Translations under genes and position numbers: made by a program
DNA from: Microcaldota archaeon
GTDB lineage: Archaea; Micrarchaeota; Micrarchaeia; Micrarchaeales; CABMGC01
Direction: 5' to 3'
DNA: 25,451 nucleotides
Assembly (NCBI GenBank): GCA_030040335.1
Contig: JASHTX010000063.1
Coordinates: forward strand, 1-25,451
In this document: one piece after another, positions 1 to 7,074 of the stretch
Layout: each line of letters begins with the position of its first letter
Numbering within the stretch: the first letter of the stretch is position 1
The notes under the pieces: model-generated
Database searches by the model: none
What the model was told of the DNA's origin: nothing
The model's input: the letters and a program-made list of their open reading frames with translations, nothing else

Positions 1-1467
1 CACTGCTACAACTGTGACAAGCACGCTTTCATAGAAAGGGTATGCTCATCATGCGGAATGAGGCAGGAGAGCGAAAAGTGCATAAGGTGCGGTGGTGAGA
101 CGCTCGCCTACGATGAGAGAGATGTTGACTTCTCAAAGGTAGTCGCAGGCGCTGTAAACAAACTGGGTTCTCCGAAGATGCCGAGAATAGTGAAAGGGGT
201 CAGAGGGCTGATGAACAAGGATAAGGTTCCGGAGGCGATGGAGAAAGGCATACTTCGCGCGATACACGATGTCTACATATTCAAAGACGGCACCTCGAGA
301 TTTGACGCAACCGACATGCCACTGACGCACTTCTACCCAAAAGAGATGGGAGTCAGCGTAGAGACTCTGAAGAAACTAGGGTATGACAAGGATTATCTGG
401 GAAATGAGCTTGCAAGCGAAGAGCAGCTTGTTGAGCTCAAACACCAGGATGTCATACTGAACAGAAGAGGTGCAGAATACCTGCTCCGCGTATCAAAGTT
501 CGTTGACGACCTTCTGGTCAAGCTCTATGGCCTCGAGCCTTTCTACAACACGCAGGCCCCGCAGGACATGATCGGCCAGCTGGTGCTCACCCTATCGCCT
601 CACACCTCTTGCGCAGTACTGAACAGGGTCGTGGGATTCACTGATGCGAACGTGGGCTTTGCGCATCCTTTCACGATCGCGGCAAGGAGAAGAAATGCGG
701 ACGGCGACGAGGATACAACGATGCTTCTTCTCGATGCGCTGATAAACTTCTCAAGGGTCTATCTGCCTGCGACGATCGGAGGAACGATGGACGAACCCCT
801 GCTGCTGATGACACGCATACTGCCGCAGGACGTGGATGATGAGGTCCATGCCATGGACATCTGCAGCGGCTACGGTCTTGAATTCTATGAAAAGACTCTT
901 GCCGGCGTGGCGCCGGCTGAGGCCAAGGTGCAGGTGGTGGAGAGCAGGCTGAAGGCGGGAAAAGCCTACGAGAATCTTGGATTCTCGCACCAGGCCTCGG
1001 TAAACGCAATCAAGCTTGCCCCGAAGAAGAGCATCTACACAGTGCTGAAAACGATGGATGAAAAGATACAGGCTGAGTTCGACCTGATGGACATGCTGGA
1101 GTCGATAGACAAGCGCGACGCTGCCAAGAGGCTGATAATGAGCCACTTCATAAGGGACCTGATGGGCAACTTGCATTCGTTCTCGAGGCAGAGGTTCAGG
1201 TGCACCACTTGCAACGCCAAGTACAGACGCGTGCCGTTGTGCGGCAAGTGCACGAGAGATGGAGGCAAGCTGCAGCTTACGATAACAAAGGGCGGCATAG
1301 AGAAGTACATGAACACCGCGACTCAGCTCGCAGACCGATACAACCTTGATACTTATACGAAACAGAGGCTTGCACTCCTGAAGGACGAGATAGATAATCT
1401 CTTCGGCAGCCTGGAGCTGAACGTGGAGGAGAACAAAGGACAGTTCAACCTTGTCAACTTCATGTGA
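1..1467 (+). CDS. polC: DNA polymerase D large catalytic subunit DP2, C-terminal 488 residues (5' truncated by window edge)
   Basis: This is the C-terminal part of DP2, the catalytic subunit of the archaeal replicative D-family polymerase. The frame is open from base 1, so the gene starts upstream of the window. It opens with cysteine pairs of a zinc-binding module (CYNC, CSSC, then CIRC). The family's catalytic signature N-A-D-G-D-E-D is encoded at about 694-714 and supplies the metal-binding aspartates. A second zinc module (CTTC and CGKC, about 1201-1251) lies near the end. The last residues, QFNLVNFM, fit a PCNA-interacting PIP box (Q-x-x-L-x-x-F), as known for DP2 of other archaea. No intein interrupts the visible part. 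The next gene is convergent, so DP2 ends its transcription unit here. The family call is very secure. Confidence 0.97.
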   Translation, partial: HCYNCDKHAFIERVCSSCGMRQESEKCIRCGGETLAYDERDVDFSKVVAGAVNKLGSPKMPRIVKGVRGLMNKDKVPEAMEKGILRAIHDVYIFKDGTSRFDATDMPLTHFYPKEMGVSVETLKKLGYDKDYLGNELASEEQLVELKHQDVILNRRGAEYLLRVSKFVDDLLVKLYGLEPFYNTQAPQDMIGQLVLTLSPHTSCAVLNRVVGFTDANVGFAHPFTIAARRRNADGDEDTTMLLLDALINFSRVYLPATIGGTMDEPLLLMTRILPQDVDDEVHAMDICSGYGLEFYEKTLAGVAPAEAKVQVVESRLKAGKAYENLGFSHQASVNAIKLAPKKSIYTVLKTMDEKIQAEFDLMDMLESIDKRDAAKRLIMSHFIRDLMGNLHSFSRQRFRCTTCNAKYRRVPLCGKCTRDGGKLQLTITKGGIEKYMNTATQLADRYNLDTYTKQRLALLKDEIDNLFGSLELNVEENKGQFNLVNFM

Positions 1468-1525
1468 AGTAAGTACTTCGGAAACTGGCTTGCGTCGAAC
1501 TTTAGCTGATTATGGTAATCTGCAT

Positions 1526-1900
1526 TCAGTCCAAATTATAACGCCTTAGGCGTTCCAAAATTGGGCGTGCGTATAGCAAGCTAAGCTCGAAGGTCCGTGC
1601 GGCAAGCTCCTTCATATCAAGGTTTCCCGCGTGTCTTGAGATGTTCTTTAGCCTTGGATTATTGGGATCCCGCTCTGACACACCTTCTACTGCTCCGATT
1701 GCGGCAGCTGCCAACAAAGCCGGCCTTCTCGACCCTAACAGCTTCTCCTTCCTTGCAAAGCTTAGGAGCTCAGAAGCTCTCTGCTCCTTCGGTTCTTCCA
1801 AATCCATCCTGCGTGATATAAAACCGATTTGTCTCTGTGCCTCGACCAACCTTCTGTTGGATTCCAGATTGTATATTGCTCGTCTCATTCTCTCACTCAT
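1526..1900 (-). CDS. Hypothetical 124-residue basic helical protein, second gene of a winged-helix operon
   Basis: I do not recognise the family. The product is rich in Arg, Leu, Ala and Glu and probably all-helical, with an Ala-rich central stretch (LLAAAAIGA) that is short for a membrane span. It has no cysteines. The ATG at 1900 directly follows the TAA stop of the upstream winged-helix gene, so the two are translationally coupled and almost certainly co-transcribed. The layout (small winged-helix gene, then small partner) is repeated by the pair at 2324-3042. It could be a ligand, antitoxin-like or structural partner of the regulator, but nothing in the sequence proves a function. Confidence 0.7.
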   Translation of the reverse strand: MSERMRRAIYNLESNRRLVEAQRQIGFISRRMDLEEPKEQRASELLSFARKEKLLGSRRPALLAAAAIGAVEGVSERDPNNPRLKNISRHAGNLDMKELAARTFELSLLYARPILERLRRYNLD

Positions 1901-2212
1901 TTAGAGTTCATCAGTAAGTATGTCAAAGACCATGAGCCCTGATTCTGTAAGTGTTATGATGAAACCGACTTTGCTCGAACCTGTCAGTTCAATGAGACCG
2001 TATGCTTTCAGACGTTTTACACTAAGTTTGAGGGTTGAGATTGGTATCTTGTACGAGGTGGAGAGCTCGCGTAGGAAAGAGCTGAGGCTATGCTGAGTTC
2101 CATCAATCTCAGAAAGGATAAGCAGCTGATTTTCTGTTATTACCTTGGACAGCAGACGCTTCAGGCTAGCCTTCGCATCTGGAGAGATGCGGACAGGGTA
2201 GCCACTAGCCAT
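1901..2212 (-). CDS. Small winged-helix DNA-binding protein (103 residues)
   Basis: Probably a transcription regulator. Residues ~25-100 read as a winged helix: helix 1 (ENQLLILSEI), a helix-turn-helix (SSFLRELSTSYKIPISTLKLSVKRLKAYGLIEL) and a wing strand (KVGFIITLTESG). It is a paralogue of the protein at 2743-3042: the core patterns Q-x-L-I-L-x-E-I and V/Y-K-R-L-K match in position. It heads a two-gene operon, with its stop abutting the ATG of the next gene. A TATA-like box (2276-2284) and a CGTGAGT element (2245-2251) upstream are laid out like those of the paralogue. Autoregulation is plausible but inferred. Confidence 0.8.
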   Translation of the reverse strand: MASGYPVRISPDAKASLKRLLSKVITENQLLILSEIDGTQHSLSSFLRELSTSYKIPISTLKLSVKRLKAYGLIELTGSSKVGFIITLTESGLMVFDILTDEL

Positions 2213-2275
2213 CGGAAGCTTTGCACCATCTGAGTCCTCATCATACTCACGTAAGGGAAACTTGGATATCTTCTG

Positions 2276-2284
2276 ATATATAAA
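2276..2284 (-). promoter_or_regulatory. TATA-like box of the 103-residue winged-helix gene
   Basis: On the minus strand this reads TTTATATAT. It is followed 24 bases later by CGTGAGT (2245-2251), about where transcription should start. The identical TATA and CGTGAGT elements with nearly the same spacing precede the paralogous gene at 3042. Confidence 0.55.
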
Positions 2285-2323
2285 GGTGCTGGGCAGCCTG
2301 AACTGACCATCGAAGCCTCTTGG

Positions 2324-2713
2324 CTAGTCAGACCTTAGATCACCTATTAGGCCGAGAATCGGTCCAGCAAGACCTAACAGAAAGGCAGCGTTTCCAAGCG
2401 TTACGACAAGCGTAATTGAGACGCAGGCTATACCAATCTCGAATTTTTTAGATTTTATCCTGTCTGATATCGACATTTTTTCAGGCCTTCCTGGAGTGTG
2501 GCGTTTGACTTTGATTATTCTTTTATCCGCGTCTAGTGTCTCCTGAAGCGCCTTGTCCCCTTCAGTGATACGCTTCCGGTACTTCAGGCTCGCCATTATG
2601 TTCTTGAATCTGTTCGTCTCGACCTCTCCCTGCCTTTTGGCATCGCCTCGGGTAACCATGCTGAGCGCACTTCTCAGCCGATTCATCTTTTCTGACTTCG
2701 TTCCAGTTTCCAT
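2324..2713 (-). CDS. Hypothetical 129-residue protein with basic N-terminal part and C-terminal membrane segment(s)
   Basis: Not recognised. The first ~90 residues are charged and helical (many Lys/Arg/Glu), and the last ~35 are hydrophobic with one long or two short membrane spans (around IGIACVSITLVVTL and AAFLLGLAGPILGLIG). It is therefore probably a small tail-anchored protein with a cytoplasmic basic domain. The ATG at 2713 has a good ribosome binding site (GAGGGG, about 6 bases upstream). It lies 29 bases after the winged-helix gene at 2743-3042, so the two form an operon. This resembles one-component signalling or membrane-tether pairs, but no catalytic or binding motif is visible. Confidence 0.7.
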   Translation of the reverse strand: METGTKSEKMNRLRSALSMVTRGDAKRQGEVETNRFKNIMASLKYRKRITEGDKALQETLDADKRIIKVKRHTPGRPEKMSISDRIKSKKFEIGIACVSITLVVTLGNAAFLLGLAGPILGLIGDLRSD

Positions 2714-2742
2714 GTGGTTCCCCTCTAAATCCGGGCAGATCT

Positions 2743-3042
2743 TTACTCTTCATCTTCATCATACACTAACCTCACTACCTCTTCTCCCATTTTCGTAAGC
2801 CTTGCGGTAGCTCCCTTGTTTTGAGCATTGCCGCAGTCTATTAGCGCGAGGAGTTTCAGCCTTTTGTAACTCCATGTAAGCGACGATAGCGGCAGCGATT
2901 GTTCTTTTGAGAGCCTTTGCACTATTTTTGTAATGGGAGCCCAAGTGTTGTCCTTTATTTCCTTGAGGATTAGAATTTGTTGGTCTGTTAATCGGCACGC
3001 TAGCTCGGCTACATTTGCGCGTGTATCATCAAGCAGACCCAT
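2743..3042 (-). CDS. Small winged-helix DNA-binding protein (99 residues), paralogue of 1901-2212
   Basis: Probably a DNA-binding regulator. The winged-helix core spans residues ~18-90: helix 1 (DQQILILKEI), a helix-turn-helix region (ITKIVQRLSKEQSLPLSSLTWSYKRLKLLALI) and a wing (ATARLTKMGEEVV), with an acidic tail (DEDEE). Position-by-position similarity to the 103-residue protein downstream indicates duplication. It leads an operon with the membrane-tailed 129-residue gene. Its promoter has a TATA-like box at 3103-3111 and CGTGAGT at 3074-3080, matching the paralogue. The target DNA is unknown. Confidence 0.8.
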   Translation of the reverse strand: MGLLDDTRANVAELACRLTDQQILILKEIKDNTWAPITKIVQRLSKEQSLPLSSLTWSYKRLKLLALIDCGNAQNKGATARLTKMGEEVVRLVYDEDEE

Positions 3043-3102
3043 AGCCCTTTGAATTGGCTCTCCATCACTATCGACTCACGGTTAGACTGATTATGAGTTC
3101 CC

Positions 3103-3111
3103 ATATATAAA
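3103..3111 (-). promoter_or_regulatory. TATA-like box of the 99-residue winged-helix gene
   Basis: Minus-strand TTTATATAT, followed 22 bases later by CGTGAGT (3074-3080) and then 31 bases of leader to the ATG at 3042. The leader layout is shared with the paralogous operon at 2212. Confidence 0.55.
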
Positions 3112-3159
3112 TATCTTGTGTGCAAGTTTGCCTTACTAACGCACTCAACCACAATTTTA

Positions 3160-3173
3160 CCAATGTTATTAAA
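3160..3173 (+). promoter_or_regulatory. Promoter core CCAATGTTATTAAA of the 168-residue gene
   Basis: An A/T-rich box centred about 34 bases before the ATG at 3203, which fits an archaeal TATA/BRE followed by a very short leader. The same core occurs at 16741 and 18029, each time ahead of an unrecognised plus-strand gene. Confidence 0.5.
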
Positions 3174-3202
3174 GGCTGGAAAGAAAACAATTATGTGAAA
3201 AG

Positions 3203-3709
3203 ATGCCTACCAAAAGAGCCCCAAGGTCTGCTCAGGACCTTGAGAAGATGTTTGGCAGCAATTACGTTACGCAGGCGCGCCACGAAAGGCAACTCAGCCT
3301 CGTTGTGAGTACGGAATACGCCTTAAAGACCGGCAAGATTACTAAGCAAAGTAGTCAGGAAATATCGGAACTGTCCATAGCCGCGCGTGAGATTTTGGAG
3401 AGTAAGGCAATGGAGGTGTTCAAGACCGACCTTGTTTTGGAGGTTAATCCGGAAAAATACAGGCACGAACTTAGGCTCAAGATATCCGTCAATACGCACA
3501 GGATCAGAGGTACAGACGAAGCTGTGGAAAGGACAATTGCAGACCTGGATGAGCTGAAGCAGTTGGGGCTTGCAATCGAATACGGCGGACCTAGAGGGGA
3601 AACGCTGTACTTATGGTTGATATCGAAAAAGGATTACTTGGAGGAAACCAGACAGGAGCACTTCGCGCAACTGCTGCAGGAGCCGGTCAGACGTGCTCAG
3701 CAGTCCTGA
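3203..3709 (+). CDS. Hypothetical 168-residue soluble protein
   Basis: Not recognised. It is a hydrophilic, mostly helical protein with a basic N-terminus (MPTKRAPRS) and no signal peptide, membrane span or cysteine. The middle (residues ~75-105, DLVLEVNPEKYRHELRLKISVNT) looks like paired strands. The C-terminal part alternates charged helices with a strand-like LYLWLISKK. The stop lies immediately beside the end of the convergent eL14 gene. Its promoter core is shared with the orphan genes at 16783 and 18064, which suggests co-regulation. An alternative upstream ORF in another frame was rejected. Confidence 0.75.
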   Translation: MPTKRAPRSAQDLEKMFGSNYVTQARHERQLSLVVSTEYALKTGKITKQSSQEISELSIAAREILESKAMEVFKTDLVLEVNPEKYRHELRLKISVNTHRIRGTDEAVERTIADLDELKQLGLAIEYGGPRGETLYLWLISKKDYLEETRQEHFAQLLQEPVRRAQQS

Positions 3710-3946
3710 TCACTTTATCTTGGCAGTCTCTATTTCCAGGACTCTGGACAGCTGCTCTTTGTTGTTAGGGTCGATCTTCTCGGACAGGAACTCGAGGTGC
3801 CTGACGTTGCACCTTCTCTCCTTCAGCCTGACAGAAGTGACTACGCTGACAAAATTAGCGTTAACCAGCTTTGTTATGACTGCCCTCTTTCCCGCGTCTC
3901 TCCCGAGCTTCTTGACGCAGACTCTTCCTACTTCGATTAGTGCCAT
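3710..3946 (-). CDS. rpl14e: Ribosomal protein eL14 (L14e)
   Basis: A large-subunit ribosomal protein of the archaeal/eukaryotic type. The N-terminal KOW/SH3-like segment (MALIEVGRVCVKKLGRDAGKRAVI) is characteristic of L14e, and the 78-residue length is normal for archaea. It follows cmk by 21 bases at the end of the minus-strand string adkA, EMC3-like, eL34, folE, cmk, eL14. In many archaea cbf5 (tRNA/rRNA pseudouridine synthase) comes next; here the next gene is the convergent orphan, so the string is cut at this point. Confidence 0.93.
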   Translation of the reverse strand: MALIEVGRVCVKKLGRDAGKRAVITKLVNANFVSVVTSVRLKERRCNVRHLEFLSEKIDPNNKEQLSRVLEIETAKIK

Positions 3947-3967
3947 TGTATCACACAGTATTGGTAG

Positions 3968-4528
3968 CTATAGCTTTAATTCCTTTATTCTTGCGAGTAT
4001 TTTCTTCGCCACCTGGCCCGCGCTTACCCCATCGGTATCCACGATCATGTCGAATGGCTCCATGTCCTTGCCGAAATCGATTTTATAGAGCTCCCTGTAT
4101 AGCTTTGCGTTGTTCCTGTCCCTTTTCTTTGTCGCAGCTATCGCAACCTTCAGGCTTGAGTTGTCCCTCTCTGCCATCCTCTTTGCCCTGTTCTCAAGGC
4201 TCGCGACGAGCCAGATCTTGAATCCGTACCTGGAAAGCCACGGCATTGTGTAGCTCGTGACCACTATGTTGCCGTCTTTTATCCTCATGATGAGGCGCCT
4301 GTCCGTCTCCTTGTCGAAGTCGGCGTTTTTATTGCGCTCCTTCAGGAACCTCATTCCCTCTGCAGTATCCCACCACTCGTTGCCAGTGACGTAGTATCCC
4401 CGCTCCTTTGCCATCTCCTTGAGTATGTCGCCTGCGCTGATTGCGGGAACCTTGAGCTTCTTGCCGAGCATCTTAGCCAATGTCGTCTTGCCCGCTGCAG
4501 GTAAGCCCGAGATGATTATGGCTTTCAT
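3968..4528 (-). CDS. cmk: Cytidylate kinase, archaeal type
   Basis: Transfers phosphate from ATP to CMP/dCMP. Residues 6-13 form the P-loop (GLPAAGKT), where GxPGSGKT is more usual. The fold then shows the NMP-binding region and a basic lid (around KKRDRNNAKLYRELYKID), typical of the short archaeal Cmk. The place between eL34 and eL14 is the classic archaeal context. I prefer the ATG at 4528 (186 residues), because GGTGA lies about 8 bases upstream as a ribosome binding site. An in-frame GTG at 4540 would add four residues. FolE ends 21 bases before it. Confidence 0.9.
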   Translation of the reverse strand: MKAIIISGLPAAGKTTLAKMLGKKLKVPAISAGDILKEMAKERGYYVTGNEWWDTAEGMRFLKERNKNADFDKETDRRLIMRIKDGNIVVTSYTMPWLSRYGFKIWLVASLENRAKRMAERDNSSLKVAIAATKKRDRNNAKLYRELYKIDFGKDMEPFDMIVDTDGVSAGQVAKKILARIKELKL

Positions 4529-4549
4529 GCCATCCTTCACCTGACAAAA

Positions 4550-5155
4550 TTAATATGCTTGTTGAGTCCGGCGGCTGCCTTCGTGTGCACCCAGGATTAG
4601 CTTGAGCGCCTCATTTTTCATGCTGCTGCTTGTCTTGAATAGCCCTCTTGCAGATCTGGATACGGCTTCTGAGCTCCGGGACTTGACTCCCCGCATCTCC
4701 ATGCAGAGGTGCCTTGCCCTTACCATTACGAAAACGCCGCGCGCGCCGGTCCTTTTGTATATGTAATCGGCCACGTCGTTGGTGAACTTCTCCTGAACCT
4801 GCGGCATTGTAGAGAAGTGCTTAACTACTCTCGGCATCTTTGAGAACCCGATTATCTTCTTATTGGGTATGTATGCGATGGAAACTGTACCGAACATAGG
4901 TAGGAAGTGGTGTGCGCAGAGTGAATAGAAAGGTATATTGCGGAGGCAGACTATGTCGCTGTCTCCAGGGTTGTCGAAGAGCGTCATCTTTTGAAGCTCT
5001 TCGTCGTTGTGCATGCCTGAGAGTATCTCAGTATACATACGTGCAACACGTCTAGGCGTGTTTTTGTACATCTCGGTACTCCTATCCACTTCAATGGCAT
5101 CAAAGAGTCTACGCACGGATTCTTCGATCGCTTTTTCGCGTTTATGATCTTCCAT
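4550..5155 (-). CDS. folE: GTP cyclohydrolase I, FolE (type IA)
   Basis: Opens and rearranges GTP to 7,8-dihydroneopterin triphosphate, the first step towards folate or pterins and also towards the archaeosine/queuosine precursor. The zinc ligands are intact: Cys80 and His83 in SLCAHHF, and Cys151 in RHLCMEMRG. The conserved PRRVARMY and FSKMPRVV motifs are also present. I chose the ATG at 5155 (201 residues), since the 16 extra residues of the longest frame look unlike the family. The last ~25 residues extend beyond the usual FolE end. Many archaea use the unrelated MptA (type IB), so a bacterial-type FolE here is notable, as is its site inside the eL34-cmk string. Confidence 0.95.
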   Translation of the reverse strand: MEDHKREKAIEESVRRLFDAIEVDRSTEMYKNTPRRVARMYTEILSGMHNDEELQKMTLFDNPGDSDIVCLRNIPFYSLCAHHFLPMFGTVSIAYIPNKKIIGFSKMPRVVKHFSTMPQVQEKFTNDVADYIYKRTGARGVFVMVRARHLCMEMRGVKSRSSEAVSRSARGLFKTSSSMKNEALKLILGAHEGSRRTQQAY

Positions 5156-5192
5156 AAAATATGACCACTTCGTGCAACATCGTCTGTTGCAA

Positions 5193-5519
5193 CTAGTGTG
5201 CAATCATCTGCAAGACGTATGCCTTCTGCTTCATCCCTATGTCGTTGACGCGCATCTCCCCGTTCTCGATCCTGCTTGCCAGCTTGACTACCTCGCCGGT
5301 GCAACTTGCGCAGAGTACACCTCCGAATATCCTTGAGTTGCTCTTCCTGCTCCGACCATTGGCATTCTTCCCTATGTTTATGCCGTTGAGCTCATTCCCG
5401 CATATGGCGCAGTGCGGCATGCTTGCCTTCCTCCGCTCGTAGTGCATCACGTGCCTGCCGCTGCGAGTAACCCTGGCGAGCCTTCTGTAGCTCCTTGACC
5501 TGTGCATCGGCTTTGGCAA
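5193..5519 (-). CDS. rpl34e: Ribosomal protein eL34 (L34e), TTG start
   Basis: A large-subunit ribosomal protein. The N-terminus (MPKPMHRSRSYRR) matches the archaeal L34e pattern, followed by a zinc-ribbon with CAIC and CASC. Initiation is most likely at TTG 5519, because MPKP is the family start and GGGTG lies about 6 bases upstream; an ATG at 5507 is the alternative. It is followed by folE after 37 bases. The gene upstream in the usual archaeal order (the EMC3-like DUF106) is present at 6628-7068 but is separated by the oppositely oriented taw1. Confidence 0.93.
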   Translation of the reverse strand: MPKPMHRSRSYRRLARVTRSGRHVMHYERRKASMPHCAICGNELNGINIGKNANGRSRKSNSRIFGGVLCASCTGEVVKLASRIENGEMRVNDIGMKQKAYVLQMIAH

Positions 5520-5558
5520 AACAACACCCTATAATTAGCAGATATTATCCACTTGCAA

Positions 5559-5570
5559 GATATTTAATAC
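5559..5570 (+). promoter_or_regulatory. TATA-like box of taw1
   Basis: GATATTTAATAC ends 29 bases before the taw1 ATG. The intergenic region is shared with the divergent eL34 gene. Confidence 0.45.
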
Positions 5571-5599
5571 TTGTTTTCCATTAACTACAACGCGTTTGC

Positions 5600-6619
5600 A
5601 TGGAGGAGCAGATCCAGGAGACTGTTGAGGCCAAGAAGCCGAACCTGCCGGATGGGCTAGCCGAAACCATGAAGAAACAGGGCTACCATTTCGTCGGAAG
5701 GCACTCTGCAACCAAGATCTGCGGCTACACTGCAAGCAGCCTAAAGGGAGGCGAGTCGTGCTACAAGCACCAGTTCTACGGGATAACAAGCCACCGCTGC
5801 ATCCAGGCGACGCCAGCTATTGGTTGCAACCTGGCGTGCTCGTTCTGCTGGCGCATCATACCAGAGGAAGAGGGCTACAAATGGAACGAGCTTAATGCGT
5901 TGAGCAGGTGGGATGACCCGAAGGAGATAGTGGACGGACTCATAGAGGAGCACAAGAAGATAGTAAGTGGTTATAAGGGAAACGAGAAGGTCACACTGGA
6001 AAGGTGGCAGGAGTCGAACAATCCTGCGCACGTTGCACTCAGCCTTACAGGCGAACCGCTCTTTTATCCCAAAATGAACGCGCTTCTGGAAGAGTTCCAC
6101 AGCCGCGGGATAAGCACCTTTCTTGTGACCAACGGCACGATGGTAAATGCGCTGAAGAACCTGAAGACCATGCCAACTCAACTCTATGTCTCGATACAGG
6201 CGCCGAACAAGGAAATCTACGGGAAAACGGTGAGGCCCAAGAACCTTGCAGCAACTTGGGACAATTTTAACGAGTTCCTGAAGATCTTCTCGGGCCTGCC
6301 GACAAGGAGGGTATTCAGGCTGACGCTTGTCAAAGGGCTGAACATGAGCGACCCTGAAGGCTACGCGGAGCTGATAAAGACCGGGAAACCCCACTATGTG
6401 GAAGTAAAGGGTTTTGTTTTTGTAGGAGGGGCACGGAGCCCGGAACGTGGGCTTGAATTCCAGCAGATGCCAAGAAAGCAGGAGATACTCGACTTTGCGA
6501 AGCAAATTGCAGCAGGGTGCGGCTACATGCTTGCAGACTACCACGAGAGCAGCAACGTCGCGCTGCTGTGTGTTGATGAAGAGGCGGCGCGCAACAAACT
6601 GCTACATTTTGCCAAGTGA
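5600..6619 (+). CDS. taw1: 4-demethylwyosine synthase Taw1 (archaeal TYW1), radical SAM
   Basis: Condenses pyruvate carbons with N1-methylguanosine-37 of tRNA-Phe to form 4-demethylwyosine, the tricyclic base that stabilises codon pairing. Residues 76-83 carry the radical-SAM cluster motif C-x3-C-x2-C (CNLACSFC). Three more cysteines at 41, 54 and 67 have the 13/13 spacing of the second Fe-S cluster known in archaeal Taw1. The lengths and the motifs SLTGEPLFYP and LVTNGT fit the family. It lacks the flavodoxin domain of eukaryotic TYW1, as expected. It stands alone on the plus strand between eL34 and the EMC3-like gene, which are normally adjacent and collinear. Confidence 0.96.
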   Translation: MEEQIQETVEAKKPNLPDGLAETMKKQGYHFVGRHSATKICGYTASSLKGGESCYKHQFYGITSHRCIQATPAIGCNLACSFCWRIIPEEEGYKWNELNALSRWDDPKEIVDGLIEEHKKIVSGYKGNEKVTLERWQESNNPAHVALSLTGEPLFYPKMNALLEEFHSRGISTFLVTNGTMVNALKNLKTMPTQLYVSIQAPNKEIYGKTVRPKNLAATWDNFNEFLKIFSGLPTRRVFRLTLVKGLNMSDPEGYAELIKTGKPHYVEVKGFVFVGGARSPERGLEFQQMPRKQEILDFAKQIAAGCGYMLADYHESSNVALLCVDEEAARNKLLHFAK

Positions 6620-6627
6620 ACGCGTGG

Positions 6628-7068
6628 CTAGACGGTTTTCCTGAGCTTCATTATTTTGTAGTAAAGACTTGTTCCGAGCGAAGCCAGGATTCCTGCGATC
6701 AGCGCGATGAGTATGAAATAGGTTTTGTAGCTGAGAGTGTATGATAGAAAGACGACGTTTGGGTTTGTAGGAAATACCATAGGGAAGACATAGTAGAAAA
6801 GTATGTAGAATATGGGCAGTATGACTAGCATTGGCTTCAGCTGCACCCTCATGTTTGTAGAGAGGAGGGTCGTCACCTCCTTCTGCTTCTCGGCAATCTG
6901 GTTCTCGGTTGCGTGGTTTTTTATCAGGTCATTGAGTTCCTTGGTCTTGACCTTTATAGTCTCCTGCATCTCGAACATCTGCACCATGGGTACGAGCAGC
7001 CTCTGCACGACTACGGAAAAAAGCACGTAGCCTAATGCGAGCAGCGTTACCTCGGTCAGTATGTCCAT
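6628..7068 (-). CDS. EMC3/TMCO1-related membrane insertase, DUF106 (archaeal YidC-like)
   Basis: Probably a YidC/Oxa1/Get1 superfamily insertase that helps place membrane proteins. It has the family layout: one N-terminal span (residues ~6-27), a charged coiled-coil hairpin (~30-70, KVKTKELNDLIKNHATENQI...) and two C-terminal spans (~78-98 and ~115-138). The 146-residue length is within the short archaeal range. It starts 6 bases after adkA ends, so the two are an operon. In archaea secY, adkA and this gene commonly sit together, which supports a role at the translocon. secY is not visible here. Confidence 0.88.
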   Translation of the reverse strand: MDILTEVTLLALGYVLFSVVVQRLLVPMVQMFEMQETIKVKTKELNDLIKNHATENQIAEKQKEVTTLLSTNMRVQLKPMLVILPIFYILFYYVFPMVFPTNPNVVFLSYTLSYKTYFILIALIAGILASLGTSLYYKIMKLRKTV

Positions 7069-7074
7069 GCAATC

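Noticed and set aside
1..1467. Possible intein in DP2, known from some archaea
   Set aside because: The visible DP2 sequence is continuous with no splicing motifs; the part upstream of the window cannot be judged.
1466..1479. Inverted repeat GAAGTA-AG-TACTTC at the DP2 stop
   Set aside because: Loop of two bases and six-base arms, no T-run; likely chance.
3043..3202. Search of intergenic gaps for tRNA or other RNA genes
   Set aside because: No T-loop-like GGTTCRA pattern or cloverleaf was found here or in the other gaps (9370-9541, 13335-13452, 16612-16782); these gaps are explained by promoters.
3120..3308. 62-residue plus-strand ORF overlapping the 168-residue gene
   Set aside because: Contains the promoter core of the 168-residue gene and has no sensible start signals.
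5741..6544. 267-residue minus-strand ORF opposite taw1
   Set aside because: Lies wholly within a confirmed radical-SAM gene and has no recognisable domain.
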